Origin: Jonesia quinghaiensis DSM 15701
GTDB lineage: Bacteria > Actinomycetota > Actinomycetes > Actinomycetales > Cellulomonadaceae
NCBI RefSeq assembly: GCF_000423205.1
Contig: NZ_AUHN01000004.1
Location: 186,001-250,000 of the forward strand
Reading direction: 5' to 3'
DNA: 64,000 nt
The notes beneath the pieces were generated by a model. That model was given only the letters and a program-made list of their open reading frames with translations. It had not been told where the DNA came from and searched no databases. Within the stretch, counting starts at the first letter, position 1. Every line of letters begins with the position of its first letter. A program made the position numbers and the translations under genes. This document shows positions 34,868 through 43,866 of this stretch, in pieces.

Positions 34868-36311
34868 GCCCATCCGCCGGGTGTCTGTCATTGCACTACT
34901 GCTGTTCCTGTCACTGTTCGCCTCCTCCACGTGGATCCAGTACGTTAAAGCACCAGAACTCAACTCTGATAGCCGCAACGTGCGCTCGCTCTACCGCGAG
35001 TTCGGCACCAACCGTGGCGCCATCATTGTGGGAGGCGAAGAAATCGCCTCCACTATTCCCTCCGACGACGCCTTCAACTATCAGCGCACCTACGCTGACG
35101 GCCCGCTATACGCAGGTATCACTGGTTTCTACTCCGTGATCTATGGGCGCACAGGTGTTGAGCTTGCCGCCAACGAGTACCTCAATGGGTCATCTGACGC
35201 ACTAGCTTGGTCCCGGTTAGAAAACCTCATCACCGGCGTAGACCCGCAGGGTTCAGCCATTGAGCTCACCATCAACCCTGAGGCACAGAAAGCAGCTTGG
35301 GACGCGCTCGGCGATCAACGCGGTGCTGCTGTTGCCATTGATCCGTCGACCGGTGCGATTCTTGCTATGGTCTCCAAACCAGCTTTTGACCCCAACGACA
35401 TGGCGAGCCACTCCAGCGCCGATGTTCGCGCCACCTACCAGGCGCTTCTCAATGATGACGGTAACCCCCTCATCAACCGCGCCATCGCAGGTGACACCTA
35501 CCCGCCAGGTTCCGTATTCAAGCTTGTGACCGCTGCCGCGGCACTGGAAGACGGGTACACCGAAGACTCCCAAGTAGATGCACCCAACACCTACCGGTTA
35601 CCTGGTACCCAAACGGATCTCCCAAACTTTGGTGGAGCATCGTGCACACCTGGTGAAACGATGCCGCTATCGGACGCATTAAAAATCTCTTGTAACACTG
35701 CTTTCGCAATCCTCGGCAATGACCTTGGGCAAGAAAAGATCCTCGCCCAGGCGCAAGAGTTTGGTTTCGGCGACTCCATTCAAGTGCCTCTGTCAGTCAC
35801 TCCATCCCGCTACCCAGAGAACGAAAACGACGCGCAAACAGCGCTGTCCGCAATTGGTCAACAAGATGTGCGCGTCACGCCTCTCCAGGTAGCCATGGTC
35901 AGTGCCGCGATCGCCAACGAGGGCACCCTCATGAAGCCCTACCTGATTGATCAAGTTCGCAACCCTGATTTGAGTGTCTACTCCACAACCAAACCCGATG
36001 CCTACGGTGATCCAATCTCGGAAGAGACAGCACGCCAACTCACCGACATGATGACCTCTGTCGTTGCTGATGGAACCGGTAAAGCCGCGCAAATTTCCGG
36101 GATTGATGTGGCTGGGAAAACCGGCACCGCAGAAACCGGTGGAGAGGCCTCAGCGCACGCCTGGTTCACGGCGTTCGCCCCTGCTGACAACCCGCAAATC
36201 GCGGTGGCCGTCGTTGTAGAAAACGGCGGGTCAGCGGGAAGCGAGGCAACAGGTGGGGCGGTGGCCGCTCCGATCGCTCGACAGATCATGGAGGCGGTGA
36301 TCACCAAGTGA
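34860..36311 (+). CDS. pbpA: Class B penicillin-binding protein PbpA
   Basis: Peptidoglycan transpeptidase partner of the SEDS protein. One N-terminal membrane anchor (VSVIALLLFLSLFASSTW), then the transpeptidase motifs in order: SVFK (SxxK, PPGSVFKLVTA), SCN (ISCNTAF) and KTGTA (VAGKTGTAETGG). 483 residues. GTG 34860 with GGAGGGAAGACA just before it overlaps the rodA stop by eight bases. It is translationally linked to rodA and pknA, a common arrangement in this cluster. A likely substrate of PknB in this pathway by analogy. Confidence 0.94.
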   Translation: MNKPIRRVSVIALLLFLSLFASSTWIQYVKAPELNSDSRNVRSLYREFGTNRGAIIVGGEEIASTIPSDDAFNYQRTYADGPLYAGITGFYSVIYGRTGVELAANEYLNGSSDALAWSRLENLITGVDPQGSAIELTINPEAQKAAWDALGDQRGAAVAIDPSTGAILAMVSKPAFDPNDMASHSSADVRATYQALLNDDGNPLINRAIAGDTYPPGSVFKLVTAAAALEDGYTEDSQVDAPNTYRLPGTQTDLPNFGGASCTPGETMPLSDALKISCNTAFAILGNDLGQEKILAQAQEFGFGDSIQVPLSVTPSRYPENENDAQTALSAIGQQDVRVTPLQVAMVSAAIANEGTLMKPYLIDQVRNPDLSVYSTTKPDAYGDPISEETARQLTDMMTSVVADGTGKAAQISGIDVAGKTGTAETGGEASAHAWFTAFAPADNPQIAVAVVVENGGSAGSEATGGAVAAPIARQIMEAVITK

Positions 36312-38050
36312 AAGCAGCACCCGGCGTCGCGTTCTCTGGGCGCTATCGACTTGTCCGCCAGATCGCAGTCGGTGGCATGGGAGAAGTGTGGGTTGCTCGC
36401 GATGAATCCCTTGCCCGCGACATCGCCGTCAAGGTACTGAAACCAGAGTTCGTTGGAAACACTGACTTTCTCGCGAGATTCCGTACTGAAGCCCGTAACG
36501 CTGCGTCGTTGTCACATGCCAACATCGCCCAGCTCTACGACTACGGCGAGCAGGGCGGTTCTGCTTACCTGGTGATGGAACTGGTCAGTGGCGAGCCAAT
36601 GTCTGACCTCTTAGAACGTGAACCTGTCCTCAATTCTGCACGGCTTTTGTCGATCCTGGCGCAAACCGCACGGGCGCTGCATGCTGCCCATGTTGGTGGG
36701 GTTGTTCACCGCGATATCAAGCCTGGAAACATCCTGCTTGAGCACGGTGGTGAAGTAAAAATCACTGACTTCGGGGTATCGCTTGCAGCAAACCAAATTC
36801 CGATGACTGCAGCAGGTATGGTCATGGGAACCGCGCAGTACTTGTCACCAGAACAAGCCGTGGGACGGCCTGCAACAGGCGCATCGGACATTTATGCGCT
36901 CGGTATCGTTGCGTACGAGGCAATCGCAGGTAACCGACCTTTCACCGGGAAAACACCCGTAGATATTGCGGTAGCTCACGTCAACGAACAGGTCCCACCA
37001 CTACCGAAAAACACGCACCCTGACTTAGCAACTCTCGTCATGAAGATGCTCGCCAAAGACCCTTTGGAACGCCCACGTTCTGGCGCAGCTTTGGCCCACA
37101 CGTTTGAAGACCTCGCCCGGAAAATTGCCGAGAACCCTTGGCCAGTTTCTACACCTCGGGAACGCCAAAACCCCGACCCAACACGCCACCACTCCATTGA
37201 AGACACCGGGCCACAGATCTTCCGCGGCCAACCCCGGCCAGGTACGAATCAAGCACCAGCACGTCCATCGCAAACTCCTCTTGCCGGTGGAGCGCCCCCA
37301 GCCTCAACTCGCTTAAACAATCACGGAGGGCCAGGTTCGCGCCCGCCACAGGAACCATTCGCGGGCTCGCCATCGGCGCCTCATGCTGGATCTCAAGCCT
37401 CAGCACCTGAAGCATCAGCCTACGGTCGCGCTGGCGCGCACTCCGGGGCACCGCAAGTAAACCCACAACGATCAGTACCCCAAGAGCACCCATCCGCGGG
37501 GCCTCAGTCCGTAGGGCCTCAGTCCACTCAACGCTCGCGCCAGTCGAACAACCGACCTCGCTTGAACCCAGACGATTACGATGAGTTAGGTGCAACCCGG
37601 CCACGCGGCCAACTCTCTGACCTCAAACGCGGCGGACCAGGTGCATCGTCTACTGGGGGCAACACCTCAACCGGTGGGCCACACTCAGGACGATCCGCAC
37701 AAAGTGCTGGCGGATCGTCACCACGAGGGCGACGAGACACAACATCTGCACAGACAGTGGGGAGTTCTCCACGAAGCCATCACACCCCGCCCGCTCAAAC
37801 TGGTTTACTGGACCGTGTAAGAAACTTGGGCTGGTTTACATTAACTCTGGTGGGGCTCGTTGTGATCATTATGCTGGCCACGCTCGTGAAGGGGCTTGTG
37901 AGCCCCGGCTCATCCCAGGATTCCGCGAATCGTATCTCCGAGCACCAAACACCAGTAGAATTCATCTCAGCATTGCCGATAACGCAAGGTTTGTTTTCTC
38001 AAGGCGAAACCTCAAGTTTTGCCCTCATAGGTAAGGACGTGCAGTGGTAA
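36308..38050 (+). CDS. pknA: Ser/Thr protein kinase PknA
   Basis: Membrane eukaryotic-type kinase. The N-terminal kinase domain shows GGMGEVWVARD, VVHRDIKPGNIL, DFGVS and GTAQYLSPEQA. A long Pro/Ser/Gln-rich linker (about residues 270-500) ends in one membrane helix (LGWFTLTLVGLVVIIMLATL) and a short outside tail; no PASTA repeats, which separates it from PknB. GTG 36308 overlaps the pbpA stop by four bases, GTGA. Controls cell shape and division with PknB in actinobacteria. Confidence 0.94.
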   Translation: MKAAPGVAFSGRYRLVRQIAVGGMGEVWVARDESLARDIAVKVLKPEFVGNTDFLARFRTEARNAASLSHANIAQLYDYGEQGGSAYLVMELVSGEPMSDLLEREPVLNSARLLSILAQTARALHAAHVGGVVHRDIKPGNILLEHGGEVKITDFGVSLAANQIPMTAAGMVMGTAQYLSPEQAVGRPATGASDIYALGIVAYEAIAGNRPFTGKTPVDIAVAHVNEQVPPLPKNTHPDLATLVMKMLAKDPLERPRSGAALAHTFEDLARKIAENPWPVSTPRERQNPDPTRHHSIEDTGPQIFRGQPRPGTNQAPARPSQTPLAGGAPPASTRLNNHGGPGSRPPQEPFAGSPSAPHAGSQASAPEASAYGRAGAHSGAPQVNPQRSVPQEHPSAGPQSVGPQSTQRSRQSNNRPRLNPDDYDELGATRPRGQLSDLKRGGPGASSTGGNTSTGGPHSGRSAQSAGGSSPRGRRDTTSAQTVGSSPRSHHTPPAQTGLLDRVRNLGWFTLTLVGLVVIIMLATLVKGLVSPGSSQDSANRISEHQTPVEFISALPITQGLFSQGETSSFALIGKDVQW

Positions 38051-40101
38051 ACCCCGCCCCCCGCACTTTGGCGGGACGTTACGAGGTAGGCGAACTCATC
38101 GGCCGTGGAGGCATGGCCGAGGTTCACATCGGGCGAGACAACCGCCTCGGTCGAACCGTCGCCATCAAGATCCTGCGTTCTGACCTAGCCCGTGACCCGT
38201 CCTTCCAAGCGAGGTTCCGACGCGAAGCTCAAGCTGCCGCGTCCCTCAACCACCCATCTATTGTCGCTGTTTATGACACTGGAGAAGACACCTCCACCGA
38301 ATCAGGTGGCGGTGTCGCTCATGTTCCCTTCATCGTCATGGAATACGTTGAAGGCCACACCGTCCGCGACATTCTGCGCGACGGCGCAGCAGTACCTATC
38401 GACGAAGCCATCGAGATCACCTCTGGTGTGCTTTCCGCTTTGGAATACTCCCACCACGCGGGCATCGTGCACCGTGACATCAAACCAGCGAACGTGATGC
38501 TCACCCCAGCTGGCGCAGTCAAGGTCATGGACTTTGGCATTGCCCGTGCGCTTGCTGACTCCTCACAAATGACGCAAACCCAAGCTGTCATTGGAACTGC
38601 ACAGTACCTTTCCCCCGAGCAAGCCCGCGGTGAAACTGTTGACACCCGTTCAGACCTCTATTCCACCGGCTGCCTACTCTACGAACTCCTCACTGGACGC
38701 CCACCATTCATTGGTGATTCACCGGTAGCAGTTGCATACCAGCACGTGCGTGAAGAACCCATTCCACCAAGCCAAGTCGCTCAAGACATTCCCCGTGTCC
38801 TTGACGCTGTGGTGTTGAATTCCTTGGCGAAAGCCCGCGATGACCGCTACTCCACTGCCGCTGAGTTTCGCTCCGCCCTTGAAGCGGCGGGGCGCGGCGA
38901 GCAGGTCGCTGCCACCCAAGCGTTTGCTGCTGTAGCACCGTATGACACCCAAGCAACACAGGTCCTTTCACCAACCTCTGCAGGCGCTACTCAAGTCTTC
39001 GGTACACCTGCTGGTGGGTCAGCTCCTTGGCAAGGCCAGCAAAACCCACCCCAGGATCTTTTGGCCGGTGGCGATGACGACGAAGACGAAAACAACTCAA
39101 AACGTAAAGTCATCTGGACCCTTGTCGCTGTTGGTGTTGTTGCGCTCCTCGCGATCTTGGGCTTCACTCTGCTAGGCGGCGGCGAAGAAGAACCAGACAC
39201 AGGTCGCGTACCGACAATGTCAGGTATGACCATTGAGGAAGTACGGGCGGCCCTCACCGAAGCAGGGTTCACTAAGGATCCAATACCTAGCCGGGCGGCA
39301 AGTACCGACGTGCCTGAAGGCGAGTTCATCGAGTCTGATCCTCCTGTTGGGGAGGATGTGCCACTGAACACTGAGATCACCGTTGTGATGTCAGCAGGGC
39401 CAGATGCCACCTCGGTGCCTGATGTCACCGAGATGACCCAAGACGAAGCGATCGCAGCCCTCGAAGAGGCGGGTCTGCGTGTTTCTGGTGGGGCATCTTC
39501 AGAGAACTCAGCCAGAATCCCCAAAGACAGCGTCACTCGCACTGACCCAGAAGCGGGTGCAGCTGTCAACGAGGGCGATTCCATCAAACTGTTTGTTTCT
39601 AACGGGTTTGTTGAAGTTCCTGATGTCAGAAAAAGCTCACTCAGTGAAGCGCGGTCTGTTCTCGAAGGCATAGACATGACCGTGGTGGTTGAAGAACGCG
39701 AAGTCGAAGAAGGCGAAGACGGAACCGTTCTCGAGCAGTCACCTGGGCCTGGACAGGTCGAGCAGAAGAGTTCCATCACCCTAACCGTTGCGAAGGTTGT
39801 GGAAGCAGAAAAGGTTGCTGTGTCCAACGTCGTGGGATGGCAACGCGGCGACGCTGAGGAAGAAATTCGACGCCTCGGGCTCATCCCCGTAGTTGAGGAA
39901 ATCAACGACAACGGCATTCCAGCCGGCCAAGTTATCCGCACCGACCCGCAGGGCGGTCAACAGGTTGACCTCGCTACCCGAATAAAGATCGTTGTGTCCC
40001 TCGGTCCAGAGCAAACCGAAGATCCAGGGTGGGGCGATAACGGCCAAGGCAATGACGGTGACCAGGGAAATGGCGACCAGGGCGACGAGGGTGACGACTA
40101 G
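38044..40101 (+). CDS. pknB: Ser/Thr protein kinase PknB with four PASTA repeats
   Basis: Kinase domain residues about 10-275 (GRGGMAEVHIGRD, VHRDIKPANVM, DFGIA, GTAQYLSPEQARG), juxtamembrane Gln/Pro linker, one membrane helix (VIWTLVAVGVVALLAILGFTLL), then four PASTA repeats, each with a PDVxxMTxxEAxxxLxxxG-like core (RVPTMSGMTIEEV, SVPDVTEMTQDEA, EVPDVRKSSLSEA, AVSNVVGWQRGDA). PASTA domains sense peptidoglycan fragments. The extreme C-terminus is Gly/Asp/Gln-rich. Start GTG 38044 overlaps the pknA stop. Last gene of the operon; a terminator follows. Confidence 0.96.
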   Translation: MVNPAPRTLAGRYEVGELIGRGGMAEVHIGRDNRLGRTVAIKILRSDLARDPSFQARFRREAQAAASLNHPSIVAVYDTGEDTSTESGGGVAHVPFIVMEYVEGHTVRDILRDGAAVPIDEAIEITSGVLSALEYSHHAGIVHRDIKPANVMLTPAGAVKVMDFGIARALADSSQMTQTQAVIGTAQYLSPEQARGETVDTRSDLYSTGCLLYELLTGRPPFIGDSPVAVAYQHVREEPIPPSQVAQDIPRVLDAVVLNSLAKARDDRYSTAAEFRSALEAAGRGEQVAATQAFAAVAPYDTQATQVLSPTSAGATQVFGTPAGGSAPWQGQQNPPQDLLAGGDDDEDENNSKRKVIWTLVAVGVVALLAILGFTLLGGGEEEPDTGRVPTMSGMTIEEVRAALTEAGFTKDPIPSRAASTDVPEGEFIESDPPVGEDVPLNTEITVVMSAGPDATSVPDVTEMTQDEAIAALEEAGLRVSGGASSENSARIPKDSVTRTDPEAGAAVNEGDSIKLFVSNGFVEVPDVRKSSLSEARSVLEGIDMTVVVEEREVEEGEDGTVLEQSPGPGQVEQKSSITLTVAKVVEAEKVAVSNVVGWQRGDAEEEIRRLGLIPVVEEINDNGIPAGQVIRTDPQGGQQVDLATRIKIVVSLGPEQTEDPGWGDNGQGNDGDQGNGDQGDEGDD

Positions 40102-40132
40102 CACCTCTCGCCCGTAGGGCAGAACACTAAAG

Positions 40133-40170
40133 AGGGCGGCACGATGGGGAAACCATCGTGCCGCCCTTCC
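40133..40170. terminator. Terminator after pknB
   Basis: AGGGCGGCACGATGG (40133-40147) and its exact complement (40153-40167) flank GGAAA, followed by TCC. It separates the plus-strand kinase operon from the minus-strand amidotransferase gene. Confidence 0.83.
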
Positions 40171-40247
40171 TACATCTCACACAGGTGTTGCTCTCCTCAA
40201 GACACCTTGCGCCGTTCCCGAGGCAAAGAAACACCTGACAACCTCAC

Positions 40248-40889
40248 TTAACCGCGAGCACGCACCAGCGGGGCAAGATTCTGCGCCTTCGCAACAGCAT
40301 CAGGTGAGCCGCACACCTCTAGCCAGTTTGCGAGGAGTTTGTGCCCCCCTTCAGTGAGGACTGACTCTGGGTGGAACTGAACACCATACAACGGCAAATC
40401 ACGATGCTGCAGGCCCATGATGATCGGACCTGATGTGCCATCAACCGTTGCTGTGACCACCAGGTCATCAGACACAGTCCCGTTCACCACCGCCAGTGAG
40501 TGGTACCGCGTTGCGGTGAATGGTGACGGCAAATGAGCAAAAACCCCGCCACCGTCGTGGCTCACTTCGCTTGTTTTGCCATGCATCAGTTCAGGCGCGT
40601 GCGTGACGGTGCCACCAAACACCTCACCCAACGCTTGATGCCCCAGGCACACCCCAAGCATCGGCATACCTGTGTGTGCGCAGTCCCGAATGACCTGGAG
40701 CGACTCACCCGCACCTGCCGGCGTTCCAGGCCCAGGAGACACGAGAATACCGTCAAATTCAGCGCGGTCTTCTCGCGGAGGCACAGCATCATTACGCACA
40801 ACAACAGTTTCTGCGCCCAGCTCGTTGAGATAGCCGACGATTGTGTAAACAAAAGAGTCATAGTTGTCGATGACAAGGATCTTGACCAT
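40248..40889 (-). CDS. Glutamine amidotransferase TrpG/PabA-type
   Basis: Supplies ammonia to anthranilate or aminodeoxychorismate synthase. KILVIDNYDSFVYTIVGYL at the start, GVCLGHQALGEVFGG with the catalytic Cys, and YGVQFHPESVLT with the catalytic His are the class I motifs. 213 residues. ATG 40889 is chosen because the family begins there; the longer frame to 41009 is upstream sequence. Commonly found next to the pknB cluster in actinobacteria; which synthase it serves cannot be told from the window. Confidence 0.9.
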   Translation of the reverse strand: MVKILVIDNYDSFVYTIVGYLNELGAETVVVRNDAVPPREDRAEFDGILVSPGPGTPAGAGESLQVIRDCAHTGMPMLGVCLGHQALGEVFGGTVTHAPELMHGKTSEVSHDGGGVFAHLPSPFTATRYHSLAVVNGTVSDDLVVTATVDGTSGPIIMGLQHRDLPLYGVQFHPESVLTEGGHKLLANWLEVCGSPDAVAKAQNLAPLVRARG

Positions 40890-40971
40890 AGTGCCGCCTC
40901 GGGGTCGCACGTTATCAGCGCTTGGATTTAGGGTGTGACGATCATAGCGCGGCACCCAGAGCAGACGGGCA

Positions 40972-41724
40972 TCAGCCCCACAGGTCGGTCCCTTCAGGGA
41001 CTGCCGCATGCTTCAGCTTTGGCGAGTTATGTGCTGCCGGAATCTCCAACTTATCCACAGACTCCAAAGCCCAGCCCAACTGGATGACATCCACATAGGC
41101 ACGATAGTTCTGGACCTCTGGTGAACTGTCTAACGCATCATTAAGTGTTTCTCGGTCCCCAACGGCTTCAACCACAAATGGTGGAGAATACACTTGACCG
41201 TGGAGCAGTAACACATTGCCAACGCAACGAAACGCCGTTGTAGGGGTTACCCGCTGACCTTGAAGCGTCATCGCTTCAGCGCCACCTGCCCACAGAGCAT
41301 TAATGACAGATTGTAAATCTTGTTGGTGGACAACAAGATCGTCAGGCCGGTAACCCAAAAGATTCTCTTCGGTTTGTGGAGCGTCCCACAGCGAAACTTT
41401 CAACCCTGGGCCTGTCACAGGTGTGGCCCCTGTAGCGACCTCTGAGGAGGTTTTTACCTCGGAAGGCAGCGCTGGAAGTTCTGCACTCGCAAGTGCTGTC
41501 ATGTCCTCAACAGATTGTTCTAGGCCAGAAAGTGTGGCCACGAGTTCCGTTTGCCGGGCAGCTTCATCTCGAACCACGTCAGAGAGGTCTTCTGGGTGGC
41601 GGACATCGTTGTTGTTCGACATTTTTGCACTGGCCGTAATCATCCATACGGATAAAAACATCACGACCCCAACGGCTACTGCCGTGCGGAACTTATTGCG
41701 CACGACGGCGGTTGTGCGTGCCAT
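40972..41724 (-). CDS. DUF881 membrane protein
   Basis: 250 residues with one N-terminal membrane helix (FRTAVAVGVVMFLSVWMITASA), a coiled-coil-like region and a DUF881 domain (VTGPGLKVSLWDAPQ, LVVHQQDLQSVINALWAGGAEAMTLQGQRVTPTTAFRCVGNVLL). The family is a common neighbour of crgA and the pknB cluster and is thought to act at the division site or envelope; its mechanism is unknown. ATG 41724 is supported by GGGGGATAAGC. Divergent from crgA. Confidence 0.87.
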   Translation of the reverse strand: MARTTAVVRNKFRTAVAVGVVMFLSVWMITASAKMSNNNDVRHPEDLSDVVRDEAARQTELVATLSGLEQSVEDMTALASAELPALPSEVKTSSEVATGATPVTGPGLKVSLWDAPQTEENLLGYRPDDLVVHQQDLQSVINALWAGGAEAMTLQGQRVTPTTAFRCVGNVLLLHGQVYSPPFVVEAVGDRETLNDALDSSPEVQNYRAYVDVIQLGWALESVDKLEIPAAHNSPKLKHAAVPEGTDLWG

Positions 41725-41847
41725 GCTTATCCCCCGGATCGATGTACTGCTGTGATACCTAGGGTAGTGCACTTTACCCCGTGAGTTGAGAGGCAAGGGT
41801 GACGTATGCTGTCTCTCAAGAGAATTCGTTCATCCTTGGAGTAGATT

Positions 41848-42108
41848 GTGCCTGTTTCCCGGTCACGCAAAAAGCGTAACGACGACACTGTCGAGCCTGT
41901 GGCGCAGAAGCCACAGCGCATCGGTAATCCCGCTTGGCTTGTACCTACGATGGTGACTCTGCTCATTGTTGGATGTTTGTGGGTGGTGCTGTATTACCTC
42001 ACTGCAAGCAACCTGGGGCTTCCACTCCCGTGGATCGGTCAGTGGAACATCGCAGTAGGCTTTGTCATCATGTTGGGCGGTTTAGGGCTAGCGACCCGCT
42101 GGCGCTAA
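41848..42108 (+). CDS. crgA: Cell-division protein CrgA
   Basis: 86 residues. Basic N-terminus (MPVSRSRKKRNDD), then two membrane helices (WLVPTMVTLLIVGCLWVVLYYL and WNIAVGFVIMLGGLGLATRW) with GNPAWLVP before the first, matching CrgA, which bridges FtsZ/FtsI complexes in actinobacteria. Start GTG 41848 with GGAG seven bases upstream. A strong terminator follows. Confidence 0.93.
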   Translation: MPVSRSRKKRNDDTVEPVAQKPQRIGNPAWLVPTMVTLLIVGCLWVVLYYLTASNLGLPLPWIGQWNIAVGFVIMLGGLGLATRWR

Positions 42109-42131
42109 ACCCCCTGTTGTTTGAGTAAAAG

Positions 42132-42172
42132 GGCTGGGGCAACGAGATTTTCTTCGTTGCCCCAGCCTTTTT
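42132..42172 (+). terminator. Rho-independent terminator of crgA
   Basis: GGCTGGGGCAACGA (42132-42145) pairs with TCGTTGCCCCAGCC (42154-42167), followed by TTTTTC. Confidence 0.92.
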
Positions 42173-42233
42173 CGTCACCACCCCAAAAACTTATCCACAC
42201 GTTTATCCACAGGTGTGGATAAGGCATCGGCGA

Positions 42234-43106
42234 CTAAAGGTACCCCACCGCCGCGTACTTTCCTAGTGCTGCACCAATCAACACCACAGCCACAAGAACC
42301 GAACCCACAACAGCGACCAGGCCCTTCTTGTCACGGGGTGCGCGCACATACAGCGCAGACAGCGCCAGGCCTGTTACAAGCCCACCCAAGTGGCCTTGCC
42401 ACGAAATGTTGGGTATCACAAACCCCAACACCACGTTGATCGCAATAAGACCAGTGATGCCACGCAGATCCCCGCCCACCCGACGTATCACCGGCACCAG
42501 CGCACCAAACAAACCGAACACAGCACCTGAGGCCCCCAAAGTCCCCACAGCCCACGAGTCGCTCAATGGTGACGCCAAAAGCAGCACCGCAACGTGCCCA
42601 CCAATTGCAGACAACACATACAAGGTGATGAAACGCGCTCGCCCAAGAATCAACTCCAACTGGGACCCCACAACCCACAACGCCCACATGTTGAAGGCAA
42701 TGTGCAACAGCCACCCAGTGGAGTGCAAGAGCGCAGCAGTAACAAAACGCCACGGCTCATCAAGGCCCAAGAACGGGGCGAACACAAAGTACTGAGTGAA
42801 TGAGTCCCACCCCAACAGCATTTGCGCTGCAAACGCCACCACACTCACGCCAATAATGCCGTAGGTGACAACCGGCTTGGTGTTACCAATCTCAGCTCCG
42901 GCAACGGTGCGCGGCGTGCGGACATTTTTCTTTCCCGCATCGACACACTGGGGGCACTGAACTCCAACTGCCGCCTGACGAGTACAGTCCGAGCAGATCG
43001 GTTGGTCACAGCGCTGACAGCGCACATAGGTTGGGCGGTCAGCATGGTTACGGCACACAGGCACTGACTGTTGCGGCCCGTGTACACCAAAAGCAGATTC
43101 AGACAC
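42234..43106 (-). CDS. Rhomboid-family intramembrane serine protease with N-terminal zinc finger
   Basis: 290 residues. A B-box-like Cys/His module at the N-terminus (VCRNHADRPTYVRCQRC, ICSDCT, CPQCV) is followed by six or so membrane helices. The catalytic Ser is in LGASGAVFGLFGAL and the His in WQGHLGGLVTGL; HIAFNMWALW is also a family mark. It cleaves helices inside membranes; the substrate is unknown. GTG 43106 is chosen because AAGGAG lies five bases upstream. It sits beside cyclophilin in the usual pknB-crgA neighbourhood. Confidence 0.92.
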   Translation of the reverse strand: MSESAFGVHGPQQSVPVCRNHADRPTYVRCQRCDQPICSDCTRQAAVGVQCPQCVDAGKKNVRTPRTVAGAEIGNTKPVVTYGIIGVSVVAFAAQMLLGWDSFTQYFVFAPFLGLDEPWRFVTAALLHSTGWLLHIAFNMWALWVVGSQLELILGRARFITLYVLSAIGGHVAVLLLASPLSDSWAVGTLGASGAVFGLFGALVPVIRRVGGDLRGITGLIAINVVLGFVIPNISWQGHLGGLVTGLALSALYVRAPRDKKGLVAVVGSVLVAVVLIGAALGKYAAVGYL

Positions 43107-43196
43107 GTTGTCTCCTTCACCCGTGACAGGGTGAGTCAGTGGGCACATAGACAAGCGACCGGGCAGAAATTGCCCGGTCGCTTGTCACACATGATG

Positions 43197-43736
43197 TCAG
43201 TCTTCGATGGAAACCGAGTTGATGGTGATGTCCTCAACGGGACGGTCACCTGGGCGGGTTTTCACAGCAGCAAGCTTGTCCACAATGGCGCGGGAGGCAT
43301 CGTCAGCCACCTCACCAAAGATGGTGTGCTTACCGTTGAGCCACGTTGTCTGGTCAACAGTGATGAAGAACTGGGAGCCGTTCGTCCCTGCAGGCTGACC
43401 AGTGATGGGGCTCATGCGCTTTCCAGCGTTGGCCATAGCAAGCAGGTAGGGCTTTGAGAAGGTGAGCTCTGGGTGGATCTCGTCATTGAAGGTGTAGCCT
43501 GGGCCACCTGTTCCTGTGCCCAATGGGCAACCACCCTGAATCATGAAGTTCGGGATGACACGGTGAAAGATCAGACCGTCGTAGAACGGGTCCTTGCGCT
43601 CTTCACCTGACTTGGGGTCAGTCCATGCTTTTGTGCCCTGTGCAAGACCGACGAAGTTCTCGACAGTCTTAGGCGCATGGTTGGGGAACAGTTCAATGCG
43701 GATGTCACCAGCAGTGGTGTGCAGTGTTGCGAACAT
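43197..43736 (-). CDS. ppiA: Peptidyl-prolyl cis-trans isomerase (cyclophilin)
   Basis: Cytosolic cyclophilin of 179 residues. ATLHTTAGDIRIELF, FYDGLIFHRVIPNFMIQGG with the catalytic Arg, and NGSQFFITV are the family motifs; no signal peptide. The ATG at 43736 is taken as start; GAAGGA lies immediately before it, with unusually short spacing. The longer frame to 43946 is not supported. Confidence 0.92.
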   Translation of the reverse strand: MFATLHTTAGDIRIELFPNHAPKTVENFVGLAQGTKAWTDPKSGEERKDPFYDGLIFHRVIPNFMIQGGCPLGTGTGGPGYTFNDEIHPELTFSKPYLLAMANAGKRMSPITGQPAGTNGSQFFITVDQTTWLNGKHTIFGEVADDASRAIVDKLAAVKTRPGDRPVEDITINSVSIED

Positions 43737-43866
43737 TCCTTCATTGTTCCATGAATCGCGGGGCCTCGTTGTCCTGAACTTATGAACATCTCGTGATTTC
43801 CCCTGCAGGCTAACCCACAAAGTGAGAGAGTAAGGATAAGAGAAAGAAACCCCTAAGGAGTTCTTC

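Noticed and set aside
38991-39941. A 316-codon open frame antisense to pknB
   Set aside because: Same reason: it covers the PASTA region of pknB and has low-complexity composition.
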